From Coriobacteriia bacterium (GTDB taxonomy: Bacteria; Actinomycetota; Coriobacteriia; Anaerosomatales; Kmv31), in assembly GCA_014859305.1 (NCBI GenBank), contig JACUUM010000008.1, forward strand, positions 1-50,565: a DNA stretch of 50,565 bases, written 5' to 3'. The notes beneath the pieces are model-generated. The model searched no databases and had not been told where the DNA came from. It saw only the letters and a list, made by a program, of their open reading frames with translations. The translations under genes and the position numbers were made by a program. Positions 20,352-28,807 of this stretch are shown in pieces; position 1 is the stretch's first letter; every line of letters starts with the position of its first letter.

Positions 20352-21279
20352 CGCCTTGCCCGAGCCCGGGACCGAGCGTGACCCCGCGCCTGCGCTCCCG
20401 GACGTCTCCGACGAGCCCGTCTACGGCGCGGGTAGGAGCCAGTGGCAGGTGTTCTCGAGCCGGTTCCGCCGTCACAGGCTCGCCGCCGCCGCCGCGGCCG
20501 TCCTCGCGGTGCTCTACGCCGCGGCCGTGCTCGCTCCCCTGATCGTCCCGTACGACCACACCGAGATCAGCTACCTCGGTGCGCAGCCTCCCTCGGCCTC
20601 GCATCCCATGGGGACCGACGAGCTCGGGCGCGACCAGCTCTCGCGGATCGTGATGGGCGGGAGGGTGTCGCTGATGGTCGGGCTGGTCGTGGCGGTAGTC
20701 GCGCTCCTGGCCGGCACCGCCGTGGGTATGATCGCCGGCTACTTCGGCGGCTGGCTCGACAACGTCCTGATGCGGTTCACCGACATGATGCTGTCGCTGC
20801 CGTTGCTGCCCCTGCTCATGGTCGCGGGGGCCGCTTTCGGAGGCACGTTGTGGAACATCGTCCTCATCGTGGGGCTCCTGTCCTGGATGCCGGTGGCCAG
20901 GCTGGTCCGCGGTTCGTTCCTCTCGCTGCGGGAGAAGGAGTTCGTCGAGGCGGCTCGTTCGACCGGTGCCTCGAGCGGGCGCATCATCGTGCGCCACCTG
21001 CTGCCCAACGCCGTGGGCCCGGTCGTCGTGAACACGACCCTGACCGTCGGGACGGCGATCATAGTGGAGTCGGTCCTGAGCTTCCTCGGGTTCGGGATCC
21101 AGCCGCCTACCCCGAGCTGGGGGAACATGCTGACCGAGGCCAAGTCGACCATGGTGCTCTACCCGTGGCTGACGTGGTTCCCCGGGCTCATGATCGTGCT
21201 CACGGTGCTGTGCGTGAACTTCTTCGGCGACGGCCTGCGGGACGCGCTGGACCCCATGCAGCGGGAGGGCGTGTCGTGA
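20344..21279 (+). CDS. Peptide-type ABC transporter permease (DppC/OppC family)
   Basis: A 311-residue second permease. The N-terminal Pro-rich cytoplasmic stretch is followed by the first membrane segment (~residues 45-65). The family block HPMGTDELGRDQLSRI comes next, then five further segments. The EAA loop is ARSTGASSGRIIVRHLLPNA, and the terminal region ends in NFFGDGLRDALDP. The ATG lies inside the end of the previous gene, overlapping by 8 bases. Its stop overlaps the next GTG (GTGA). Confidence 0.94.
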   Translation: MSSALPEPGTERDPAPALPDVSDEPVYGAGRSQWQVFSSRFRRHRLAAAAAAVLAVLYAAAVLAPLIVPYDHTEISYLGAQPPSASHPMGTDELGRDQLSRIVMGGRVSLMVGLVVAVVALLAGTAVGMIAGYFGGWLDNVLMRFTDMMLSLPLLPLLMVAGAAFGGTLWNIVLIVGLLSWMPVARLVRGSFLSLREKEFVEAARSTGASSGRIIVRHLLPNAVGPVVVNTTLTVGTAIIVESVLSFLGFGIQPPTPSWGNMLTEAKSTMVLYPWLTWFPGLMIVLTVLCVNFFGDGLRDALDPMQREGVS

Positions 21280-22334
21280 GCCGCCCGAGGGAGGCGGCGG
21301 CGCCGCTGCTGAGGGTCGAGGACCTCAGGACGTACTTCGACACCGACGAAGGCGTCGTCAAGGCCGTCGACGGCGTGTCCTTCGAGCTCGCGCGCGGACG
21401 TACCCTCGGCGTGGTCGGGGAGTCCGGCTGCGGCAAGACCGTGCTGGCCCTGTCCGTTCTCGGCCTGGTGCAACGCCCGGGGCGCGTCGTTTCCGGCAGC
21501 GCCTGCTACGAGGGCGTGGAGCTCGTGGGGGCGCCCGAGACCGAGCTGCGCGGCGTTCGAGGCGCGGAGATAGCGATGGTGTTCCAAGACCCGCTCACGG
21601 CATTGAACCCGGTGCTCACCGTGGGCCGCCAGGTCGTCGAGGCGATACGCGCGCACGCCGATCCGGGTCGAGAGGAAGCCCGCGCGAGAGCCGTCGAGCT
21701 CCTCAGGCGCGTCGGGATCCCGGGAGCGGAGCGCCGCTTCGACGACTACCCGCACCAGTTCTCGGGAGGCATGCGCCAACGCGCGATGATCGCGATGGCG
21801 CTCGCGTGCGACCCGAGCATCCTGATCGCGGACGAGCCCACGACCGCGCTCGACGTCACGATACAAGCCCAGATCCTCGCCCTCATGGAGGACCTCCGCC
21901 GCGACTCCGGCTCGAGCATCCTGCTCATCACCCACGACTTGCGCGTGGTGGCCGGGATGGCCGACGACGTCATGGTGATGTACGCCGGGCGGCGTGTGGA
22001 GGCCGGACCCGTCGAGGAGGTGTTCTCGGAGCCTCGTCACCCGTACACGATCGGGCTCCTCGGCTCGTTGCCGGCGCTGGACTCCAAGCGCGCCGGCGCC
22101 CTGCCGTCCATCACCGGCACGCCGCCCTCGCTCATCGGCCTGACGGACGGGTGCCGTTTCGCCCCGAGGTGCAGGTTCGGGCGGCGGGTCTGCCGGACGC
22201 GCTACCCTGATCTGCGCGAGGTGACGCCGGGGCATCTCTCGGCGTGCCACTTCGCCCGGGAGGTCTCGCTCGCGTCGGTCGTCGAGGTGGCCGCGGCCGA
22301 GGAGCGGGCTTCCGGCACGGGAGGGACGGGATGA
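21276..22334 (+). CDS. Peptide-type ABC transporter ATPase (DppD/OppD family)
   Basis: A 352-residue ATPase. It has Walker [10 protein letters not shown]-loop [16 protein letters not shown], signature [15 protein letters not shown], Walker [14 protein letters not shown] and H-loop [10 protein letters not shown]. The C-terminal oligopeptide-transporter extension carries the Cys-rich stretch [15 protein letters not shown] and a final Cys, which in relatives can bind an iron-sulfur cluster. The start is the GTG at 21276 that overlaps the preceding stop. It should pair with the ATPase encoded next as a heterodimer. Confidence 0.95.
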   Translation: MSRPREAAAPLLRVEDLRTYFDTDEGVVKAVDGVSFELARGRTLGVVGESGCGKTVLALSVLGLVQRPGRVVSGSACYEGVELVGAPETELRGVRGAEIAMVFQDPLTALNPVLTVGRQVVEAIRAHADPGREEARARAVELLRRVGIPGAERRFDDYPHQFSGGMRQRAMIAMALACDPSILIADEPTTALDVTIQAQILALMEDLRRDSGSSILLITHDLRVVAGMADDVMVMYAGRRVEAGPVEEVFSEPRHPYTIGLLGSLPALDSKRAGALPSITGTPPSLIGLTDGCRFAPRCRFGRRVCRTRYPDLREVTPGHLSACHFAREVSLASVVEVAAAEERASGTGGTG

Positions 22335-23341
22335 GCGAGCTGCTGCGCGTCACCGAGGTGCGGAAGCTCTTCCCGGTGCGCGAGCGCGGGTGGTCGCGCC
22401 GCCGTGAGGCGGTGCACGCCGTCGACGGCGTCTCCCTCACCCTGGACGAGGGCGAGACGCTGGGGCTGGTCGGCGAGAGCGGTTGCGGGAAGACGACGCT
22501 GGCGCGGCTGGCGCTGCGCCTCATCGAACCGACGTCGGGGAGGGTCGAGTTCGCCGGGACCGACGTCACGCACGCGCACGGGAACGAGTTGCGGCGGCTG
22601 CGCCGCGACGCGCAGGTCGTCTTCCAGGACCCCTACGCTTCCCTGAACCCGCGGATGACGGTCGGCAGCATCATCCAGGAACCTCTGGTCGTGCATCGCG
22701 TCGGGACGCGGGAGGAGCGCGGGGAGCGGGTGAAGGAGCTGCTCCGCACCGTGGGACTGAACCCCGAGCACGTCGACCGCTACCCCCACGAGTTCTCCGG
22801 CGGGCAGCGTCAGAGGATCGGGATCGCCCGGGCGCTCGCCCTCAGGCCGAGGCTCGTCGTGTGCGACGAGCCGGTGTCCGCGCTGGACGTCTCGATCCAG
22901 GCGCAGATCATCAACCTGCTGACGGGGTTACAGGCCGAACTGGGGCTGGCCTACCTGTTCATCGCGCACGACCTCTCGGTCGTCAGGCACATCTCCGACC
23001 GCGTCGCGGTGATGTACCTCGGCAGGATCGTGGAGACGGGATGCTGCGACACGCTGTACACGAGCCCGCAGCACCCCTACACCCAGGCGCTTCTCTCCGC
23101 GGCGCCTGTCGCCGACCCGCGGCGGGAGCGCGACCGCGACCGCATCATCCTGCAGGGCGACGTGCCGACGCCCGTCGACCCGCCCGGCGGCTGCCGCTTC
23201 CACACGCGCTGCCCCGTCGCACGGCTCCCCGGGTGCGCCGAGGAGGAGCCCCAGCTGCGTGAGGTCGGCCCGGGGCAGCGGACGGCGTGCCATTTCGCCG
23301 AACCGTTCCCCGTACCCGTCGCCGAACGAAGAGCCGGCTAG
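22331..23341 (+). CDS. Peptide-type ABC transporter ATPase (DppF/OppF family)
   Basis: A 336-residue ATPase with Walker [25 protein letters not shown], signature [15 protein letters not shown], Walker [13 protein letters not shown] and IAHDLSVV. The C-terminal part has [15 protein letters not shown] and a last Cys near ACHF, the same extension as in its partner. The ATG overlaps the previous stop (ATGA). It ends the importer operon; no intrinsic terminator was seen in the 56 bases before the tRNA promoter. Confidence 0.95.
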   Translation: MSELLRVTEVRKLFPVRERGWSRRREAVHAVDGVSLTLDEGETLGLVGESGCGKTTLARLALRLIEPTSGRVEFAGTDVTHAHGNELRRLRRDAQVVFQDPYASLNPRMTVGSIIQEPLVVHRVGTREERGERVKELLRTVGLNPEHVDRYPHEFSGGQRQRIGIARALALRPRLVVCDEPVSALDVSIQAQIINLLTGLQAELGLAYLFIAHDLSVVRHISDRVAVMYLGRIVETGCCDTLYTSPQHPYTQALLSAAPVADPRRERDRDRIILQGDVPTPVDPPGGCRFHTRCPVARLPGCAEEEPQLREVGPGQRTACHFAEPFPVPVAERRAG

Positions 23342-23397
23342 GCTAGGGAGCGGGCACTCATCACCGGGACGAGTCCTTCCCGACCCGGTCGCGCGCC

Positions 23398-23427
23398 TTG
23401 GCGCCCTCGGGGGCCTGTTGGTATACT
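23398..23427 (+). promoter_or_regulatory. Promoter of tRNA-Leu
   Basis: TTGGCG at 23398-23403, an 18-base spacer and TATACT at 23422-23427 form a good housekeeping promoter. The tRNA 5' end is 32 bases after the -10 box, leaving a short leader for RNase P to remove. Confidence 0.75.
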
Positions 23428-23458
23428 TCCGTTCGCTGTCTGCGGGGACGGCGGTCAC

Positions 23459-23544
23459 GTCCGAGTGGCGGAATGGCAGACGCGCTAGGTTGAGGGCCTA
23501 GTGAGGGCAACCTCGTGGGGGTTCAACTCCCCCCTCGGACACCA
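23459..23544 (+). tRNA. tRNA-Leu (anticodon GAG)
   Basis: An 86-base class II tRNA. The acceptor arms GTCCGAG (23459-23465) and CTCGGAC (23534-23540) pair fully, and the discriminator A and an encoded CCA follow. The anticodon stem CTAGG/CCTAG (23485-23489, 23497-23501) encloses the loop TTGAGGG, which gives GAG at 23492-23494. A long variable arm (around GTGAGGGCAACCTC) is as expected for leucine. It reads CUC and CUU. No integrase gene or repeated tRNA end is nearby. Confidence 0.96.
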
Positions 23545-23553
23545 GCGACTACG

Positions 23554-23581
23554 AGCGGCTCCTCCGCCCGGGGGAGCCGCT
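23554..23581. terminator. Hairpin between tRNA-Leu and the convergent phosphatase gene
   Basis: A perfect 9-base stem, AGCGGCTCC (23554-23562) with GGAGCCGCT (23573-23581), 10-base loop. It lies 10 bases after the tRNA CCA end and 41 bases past the stop of the gene on the other strand. There is no T-run on either side. It may stop transcription in both directions, or act only as a 3' end structure. Confidence 0.5.
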
Positions 23582-23621
23582 GCGCGTCTCTCCCGGGCGG
23601 CTGCGGACGGATCGCCCGCGT

Positions 23622-26078
23622 CTACCCGGCGCTCAGCCTCTCGGGCAGCTCGGTCGGCTGCTCTGCGACCAGCGAGAGGTTCGCCGCGGTGAGACGGAAC
23701 GCCGCAATCGCCGCGTCGTCGGTCAGCACGCCCCCGGTGAAGGACTCGACCGCCGCTATCGCCCGGGCCACGAGCTCCTCGGCCGGTTCGGTGGCCAGGT
23801 CCGTGAGCAGCCTCAGCAGGCGCTTCTCGCCGAAGAAGCCGCTCTCGCCCCGCGCGTCGAGCATCCCGTCGCTGTAGGCCACGATCATCTCGCCCGGGCC
23901 GAGCCGCACGGAGACCTCCTCGAAGCGGATGCCGGCGAACAGCCCGAGCGGCGGGTTCGCCGGTACCTCGAGGTAGCCGCAATGCTCGGGGCCGCAGAGC
24001 AGGGGCGGGGGGTGGCCGGCCGTGGAGAGCGTGAGCAGGCCCGAGGAGGTGTCGAGCACCCCGCAGAGCGCGGTCACGAACCGGTCCTCCTCCATCTGCC
24101 GCACGAGCACGGCGTTCGCCTCCGCCAGCACACGCGCCGGTTCCGAGTCGCGGTACGCGAACGCTCTGAGCGTCGAGCGCGCGATGGCGGTGACGGTGGC
24201 GGCTGCGAGGCCCTTGCCGGACACGTCGCCGAGCGTGAAGGCGATCCTCGCCGGGCCGAGGACGAAGGCGTCGTAGAAGTCCCCACCGATGCTGCTCGGA
24301 TCCCCCGAGGAGCGGTAGGCGCCGGCGAAGTCCACCCGCGGCAGCCGGTCGGGCATCGCCATCAGCGCGGCCTGCAGGGTCTCGGCGATGGTCCGCTGGG
24401 CGTCGTAGAGGCGGGAGTTCTCGATCGCGAGCGCCAGCGCGGAGGCCAGCGACGTGGCGAAGTCCGACTCGTCGGGCGTGAACCAGTGTGTGTGGCTGTG
24501 GAAGTTGAAGTAGATGGAGCCCACGCAGTCGCCCCGCGAGATCAGAGGTACGACCAGCACGGAGCGGATCTCGTAGCGGCGCATCACCTCGCGATTGACG
24601 CGGTCGTCGTCGTACGCGTTGGATATCGCCACCGGGACTCCCAGTTCGGCGGCGAGCACGGCCTGAGGCAACTCCTCGTCCGGGAAGGGCCTGCCGATGA
24701 TCTCGGCAGGGAACTCATGCGTCACGATGGGGACCCAGCACCCCTCCTCGCGCAGCATGACACTGGCCGTCTCGCAGCCCACGCCGGCGGCGGCGCTCAC
24801 GACGGCGCGGCGCATGATGGTGCGGAAGTCCAGCGTCGAGTTGATGGCGGCGTCGACGCGGTTGAGCGCCTCGGAGAGCTCCTTGGCGCGCCGCAGGCGC
24901 TCCTCGGAGGACCTGCGCTCGCTGATGTCCTCGATGATCGAGACGAAGTACTTGGGTGATCCGTCGGCCTCTCTCAGAAGCGAGCGGCGGAGAGAGACCC
25001 AGGTGTGCTGCCCGTCCTTGCGCACGAGGCGCTTCTCGATGCAGTACTCGCATATCTCGCCGGCGAGCAGACGGGACATCCGCTTCAGGTCCGCGGGCAG
25101 GTCGTCGGGGTGGGTGATCTCCTTGAACGAGCGCCGCAGCAGCTCCTCCGTCGGGTACCCGGCGATCTCCGCGAGGCGCTCGTTCACACGCAGCCAGCGT
25201 CCGTCCAGGTCGAGATGGGCGATGCCCACCGTGGCTTGCTCGAACGTGGTGCGGAACCGCTCCTCGCTCTCGGCAAGAGCGGCCTCGCGCTCGGCCGCCT
25301 CTCTGAACAGGACGCCGAACGGCCGGCGCAGCGCCGACTCCACGATCGCCTTGTAGATGAGGAAGAAGGCCAGCACTTTCAGCAGGTGGCCGACGAAGTT
25401 GAGCGCGCCGAACGGGTCGGTGTAGAGCGTGAACGCCATCTCGGAGGCGATGGTCACGAGTATCGAGCCCAGGAGCAGCCTCAGGACGCCGGCCTCGAAG
25501 CGCTCCCGGTTCCTCCACAACGCGAGGGCCGCCACGCCCAGCATCGACGAGATGAGGTACTCGCTGCCCACCTTGAACGGGGTCAGGCCGGTGACCGGGT
25601 CGAGCGCGACCGGGAAGACGTCCCACCACAGCACCGCGGAGACGCCGAGGACCGTCACGCACGCGGAGAACGCCATCGCGGCGTAGGGCCGCACGCGGCG
25701 CGTGAGGAAGGCCGGCGCGACGAGCATGGCGCCGGCCTGCAGGTAGCGGGCTACGAGCCACAGCTGGGTCGGGACGTCGGTGTGGTCGTGTCCCAGCAGG
25801 TCCCCCATGCCCTTGTACGCCAGCGTGTGGAGCAGGTCCACGCCGCCCACGAAGAGGAACGCGATGCCGAGCACCAGCAGGTACCCGTTGTCGAGCAGCC
25901 GGCGGGTGTTCCAGGTGACGATGAAGATGCCCGCGGCGACCACGACCGCGAAGAGCTCGACGAGCACGTGGAAGAGGGTGTAGCCGTAGAACCGGTGCAC
26001 GAGCAGCAGGCCGACCGGCCCGAGGGCCGCGCCGGCGAGCACGACGTACCGTTCCCAACCCTGCGTACCGCTGCTCAC
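23622..26078 (-). CDS. Membrane sensor phosphatase: MASE3-PAS-GAF-PP2C (SpoIIE type)
   Basis: An 818-residue signalling protein. The N-terminal ~245 residues are a MASE3-like membrane sensor of several helices (HVLVELFAVVVAAGIFIVTW, then FLFVGGVDLLHTLAYKGMG). A PAS domain (~270-390) follows, with the PAC end FVSIIEDISERR. A GAF domain (~415-560) is next. The C-terminal PP2C-type serine phosphatase (~600-810) has SSIGGDFYDAF, TLGDVSGKGLAAA, AGHPPPLL and YSDGMLDARG. Such proteins dephosphorylate STAS-domain antagonists in partner-switching pathways; a STAS protein is encoded at 43823. The signal is unknown. It stands alone on the minus strand, convergent with the tRNA. Confidence 0.9.
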   Translation of the reverse strand: MSSGTQGWERYVVLAGAALGPVGLLLVHRFYGYTLFHVLVELFAVVVAAGIFIVTWNTRRLLDNGYLLVLGIAFLFVGGVDLLHTLAYKGMGDLLGHDHTDVPTQLWLVARYLQAGAMLVAPAFLTRRVRPYAAMAFSACVTVLGVSAVLWWDVFPVALDPVTGLTPFKVGSEYLISSMLGVAALALWRNRERFEAGVLRLLLGSILVTIASEMAFTLYTDPFGALNFVGHLLKVLAFFLIYKAIVESALRRPFGVLFREAAEREAALAESEERFRTTFEQATVGIAHLDLDGRWLRVNERLAEIAGYPTEELLRRSFKEITHPDDLPADLKRMSRLLAGEICEYCIEKRLVRKDGQHTWVSLRRSLLREADGSPKYFVSIIEDISERRSSEERLRRAKELSEALNRVDAAINSTLDFRTIMRRAVVSAAAGVGCETASVMLREEGCWVPIVTHEFPAEIIGRPFPDEELPQAVLAAELGVPVAISNAYDDDRVNREVMRRYEIRSVLVVPLISRGDCVGSIYFNFHSHTHWFTPDESDFATSLASALALAIENSRLYDAQRTIAETLQAALMAMPDRLPRVDFAGAYRSSGDPSSIGGDFYDAFVLGPARIAFTLGDVSGKGLAAATVTAIARSTLRAFAYRDSEPARVLAEANAVLVRQMEEDRFVTALCGVLDTSSGLLTLSTAGHPPPLLCGPEHCGYLEVPANPPLGLFAGIRFEEVSVRLGPGEMIVAYSDGMLDARGESGFFGEKRLLRLLTDLATEPAEELVARAIAAVESFTGGVLTDDAAIAAFRLTAANLSLVAEQPTELPERLSAG

Positions 26079-26169
26079 CGAATCGTACCGCCGGTCCCGC
26101 GCGAGATGATGGGTATGATTCTACCGTCGCCGGACGTTCGAGACGAGTTCCGGCACGAGGGTGAGGCAG

Positions 26170-26802
26170 ATGTTCCGTGACAGGCTCGAGGCGGGGCGCA
26201 GGCTCGCCGAGAAGCTGGCCGGGTATCGCGGCATGCCCGACGCGGTCGTGCTGGGCATACCGAGGGGCGGCGTAGTGCTCGCCGCGGAGGTGGCGGGGGC
26301 GCTCGCGGCGCCGCTCGACGTGCTGGTCGTGCGCAAGGTCGGCCACCCGCTCAACCCCGAGTTCGCCGCGGGAGCCGTCGACCCGGACGGCGGGCTGCTC
26401 GTCAACCCGTTCGCCCGTGTCTCCGAGGAGGAGGTGCGGCGCATAGCCGAGCGGGAGAGAGCGGAGATCGAGCGCCGGCTGGCGGCGTACCGCGCGGGCC
26501 GCCCGCCCCTGGAGCTGCGCGGCAAGACCGCGATCCTGGTGGACGACGGCATCGCGACCGGTCTCACCGCCCTCAAGGCGGCCGGCTACGCGCGCGACCA
26601 GGGGGCCGGGCGCGTCGTGGTCGCCGCGGCCGTCATGTCCCGCGAAGCGCGCGAGGCGCTGGCCGAGGTCGCCGACGAGGTCGTGGCGGTGGACGTCCCC
26701 GAACCCTTCGGCGCCGTCGGCCAGTTCTACCGGGAGTTCCCCCAGGTGTCGGACGCAGAGGTGGTCGACATCCTGGCCGGGACGCCGGCGTCACGCACCT
26801 GA
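26170..26802 (+). CDS. Phosphoribosyltransferase-family protein (COG1926 type)
   Basis: A 210-residue protein with the PRPP-binding loop AILVDDGIATGLT near residues 119-131, and the N-terminal LGIPRGGVVLAAEVA typical of this uncharacterised group. The length of the group is usually 210-230. Its substrate is not known, and some members may only bind a ligand. I prefer the ATG at 26170 (AGGGTGAGG upstream) over a GTG at 26161. An extended-type TATGAT at 26114-26119 in the 91-base divergent gap may be its -10 box. The next gene starts 41 bases later. Confidence 0.85.
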   Translation: MFRDRLEAGRRLAEKLAGYRGMPDAVVLGIPRGGVVLAAEVAGALAAPLDVLVVRKVGHPLNPEFAAGAVDPDGGLLVNPFARVSEEEVRRIAERERAEIERRLAAYRAGRPPLELRGKTAILVDDGIATGLTALKAAGYARDQGAGRVVVAAAVMSREAREALAEVADEVVAVDVPEPFGAVGQFYREFPQVSDAEVVDILAGTPASRT

Positions 26803-26843
26803 GGCTGCGGGCTCTGCGCTATCCTGTCCTGCGGGAGGTGCGC

Positions 26844-27542
26844 ATGCTCGCGTACGCCGAGGTCCCCATAGGCGGCCGTCCGGCCGCGTGCGCCCGTTGC
26901 CGGCCGTGCCCTGAAGAAGCACCCTTCATCCCTGCCGAGGAGGTCGCGTCCGCCATCCGCCGCGACGTGCAGGCCCGCGGGGGCTCCGTCGCCCTCGTAG
27001 GGGGCGACGCCTTCGAACACCCCGCCTGGCGGGACCTCGTGTCGGGCGCCCTCGTTGCGGGAGCGCGAAGGTTGCGGACGGACGCGGGCCCCGCGCTCGC
27101 GGTGTACGCCGAGGAGGCTCTGTGCGTGGGCGTTCGCCACGTCAGGGTGCGCCTGCTTGCGCCGCCGTCCAGGCACGACGAGCTGCTTCGGGCGGCGGGA
27201 GCCGGGGAGGCGACGCTGGCCGGCGTGCGCGCCTTCCTGGACGCGGCGGAGCGTGCGGGCGTATCCGCCGTCGTGACCGCGATCCTGCCGGTCTGCCGCC
27301 ACAATCTGCACGACCTGCCGGCGACGGTCACGGCGCTCGCGGAAACGGGCGCCGCCTCCGCGGAGGCGGTCCTGGATACGGCCTCGGTCCCGCCGGGCCC
27401 CGCCGCGCCCTGGCTGGCCGCCGCCGCGGACAGCGGGACCGTGAACCGCATGTGGCTGCGTCTCGCCGGCGTGACCGAAGGTGCGCTGCCCGGCTACGAG
27501 ATGCACTTCGAGCCGCCGTTCGCGACCGGGGAGCCGGCGTGA
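26844..27542 (+). CDS. Degenerate radical SAM-like protein
   Basis: A 232-residue protein that looks like the first part of a radical SAM barrel. VALVGGDAFEHPAWRDLV (residues ~49-66) matches the 'GGE...P' S-adenosylmethionine motif, with Asp55 for Glu. LVAGARRLRTDAG matches the next strand-helix unit. But the cluster motif is Cys16-x2-Cys19-x2-Cys22 rather than Cx3Cx2C. It may bind an altered cluster or none. I start at the ATG at 26844 (GGGAGG at 26832-26837), not the GTG six bases earlier. Its stop overlaps the B12-type radical SAM gene, so the two are coupled and may act together. Function unknown. Confidence 0.6.
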   Translation: MLAYAEVPIGGRPAACARCRPCPEEAPFIPAEEVASAIRRDVQARGGSVALVGGDAFEHPAWRDLVSGALVAGARRLRTDAGPALAVYAEEALCVGVRHVRVRLLAPPSRHDELLRAAGAGEATLAGVRAFLDAAERAGVSAVVTAILPVCRHNLHDLPATVTALAETGAASAEAVLDTASVPPGPAAPWLAAAADSGTVNRMWLRLAGVTEGALPGYEMHFEPPFATGEPA

Positions 27543-28807
27543 GCGGCGGTCCGCTGAAGGTGGCGCTGGTCGCGCTGAACTCCCCGGGCTACCGCTCGCT
27601 GGCGATGGGCTACCTGCGCGCCTACGCGCAGGCGGACCGTCGGCTCTCGGGCAAGGCCGCGTTCCAGACGGTGGACCTGGACGTCGGCACCGACGCGTGG
27701 TGGGTGGCGTACAGGGTCGCCGGCAGGGCGCCGGACGTGGCGGCCTTCTCGGTCACGTGCTGGAACGCTTCGACCGTCTACGAGGCGTGCCGCCTCATCG
27801 GGTTGGCGCGCCCCGAGACCTCCATCGTGCTCGGAGGCCCGGAGGTCGGCCCGATCGCCGAGGACGTGCTGAGGGCCAACCCTTCCGTGGACGTCGTGGT
27901 GCGCGGCGAGGGTGAGGTCACCTTCGCCGAGCTGCTCGGAGTCATGGCCTCCGGCGGCAAGACCTGGCGGGTCGAGGGCGTCACGACGCGTCGCGAGGGC
28001 TCCGTGGCCTCGGCCGACGACCGTCAACTCGTCCCCGACCTCGACGAGCTGCCCTCCCCGTACCTCGCCGGCCTCATGGAGCCGGTCGAGGGGGCCACGT
28101 ACCTGGAGACCTACCGCGGCTGCCCGCACCGGTGCGGATACTGCTTCGAGGGCAAGGGGTACGGCCGCGTCCGCCACTTCTCCCAGGAGCGCGTGGCCGC
28201 CGAGGTCGAATGGCTGGCGGATCGCGCGGGTCTGCGCCTGTTCTCCTTCATCGACCCCGTCTTCAACCTCACCGAGGACCGCCTGGGCCGGATGGCCGCG
28301 CTGCTCGAGCCTCACGCCTCCAACGGGGTGAGGCTGCACACGGTCGAGGTGGACATCGAGCGTATCGGCCCCGAGGAGGCCCGCATGCTGCGGCGCGCGG
28401 GCGTGCGCTCCGTCGAGACAGGCCCGCAGTCGGTGGGTGCCGAGGCCCTCGGCATCTGCGGGCGGCCCTTCGACCGGGACCGGTTCCGCGCGGGCGTGGC
28501 CGCGTGCAAGGCCGAGGGGATCTCGGTCGAGTGCGACCTCATCCTCGGCCTGCCCGGCGACGGACCGGCCGAGTTCGCGCAGGGCATGCGCTTCGTGACG
28601 GCGCTGGACCCGGGCAGGGTGCAGATGTCCACGCTGCACGTCCTTCCCGGGACACCGCTTTGGGAGCGCGCCTCCGAACTCGGGCTGGTCTTCGATCCGT
28701 CGGCGCCGCACGAGGTCGTCGCCACCCGCGAGGCCTCCTTCGCCGAGCTGCGACGCGCCGAGGTGATGGGCCTGGCGCTGCAGCGCGAGTACGGGGCCGG
28801 GGCGTGA
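27539..28807 (+). CDS. B12-binding-domain radical SAM protein
   Basis: A 422-residue enzyme-like protein. The N-terminal ~150 residues resemble the cobalamin-binding domain (GGPEVGPIAEDVL and VVRGEGEVTFAELL). The radical SAM core begins with the cluster motif CPHRCGYCF (about residues 198-206), preceded by TYLETYRG. The barrel continues with FSFIDPVFNLTEDRL and VECDLILGLPGDG. The usual DxHxxG of the cobalamin domain is not seen, so B12 may bind base-off without a His ligand or not at all. The GTG overlaps the previous stop (GTGA), and the stop overlaps the aminotransferase start. The reaction is unknown. Confidence 0.85.
   Translation: MSGGPLKVALVALNSPGYRSLAMGYLRAYAQADRRLSGKAAFQTVDLDVGTDAWWVAYRVAGRAPDVAAFSVTCWNASTVYEACRLIGLARPETSIVLGGPEVGPIAEDVLRANPSVDVVVRGEGEVTFAELLGVMASGGKTWRVEGVTTRREGSVASADDRQLVPDLDELPSPYLAGLMEPVEGATYLETYRGCPHRCGYCFEGKGYGRVRHFSQERVAAEVEWLADRAGLRLFSFIDPVFNLTEDRLGRMAALLEPHASNGVRLHTVEVDIERIGPEEARMLRRAGVRSVETGPQSVGAEALGICGRPFDRDRFRAGVAACKAEGISVECDLILGLPGDGPAEFAQGMRFVTALDPGRVQMSTLHVLPGTPLWERASELGLVFDPSAPHEVVATREASFAELRRAEVMGLALQREYGAGA

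Noticed and set aside
23459-23581. tRNA-Leu as an integration site for a mobile element
   Set aside because: No integrase, no repeated tRNA 3' end and no change of composition downstream.
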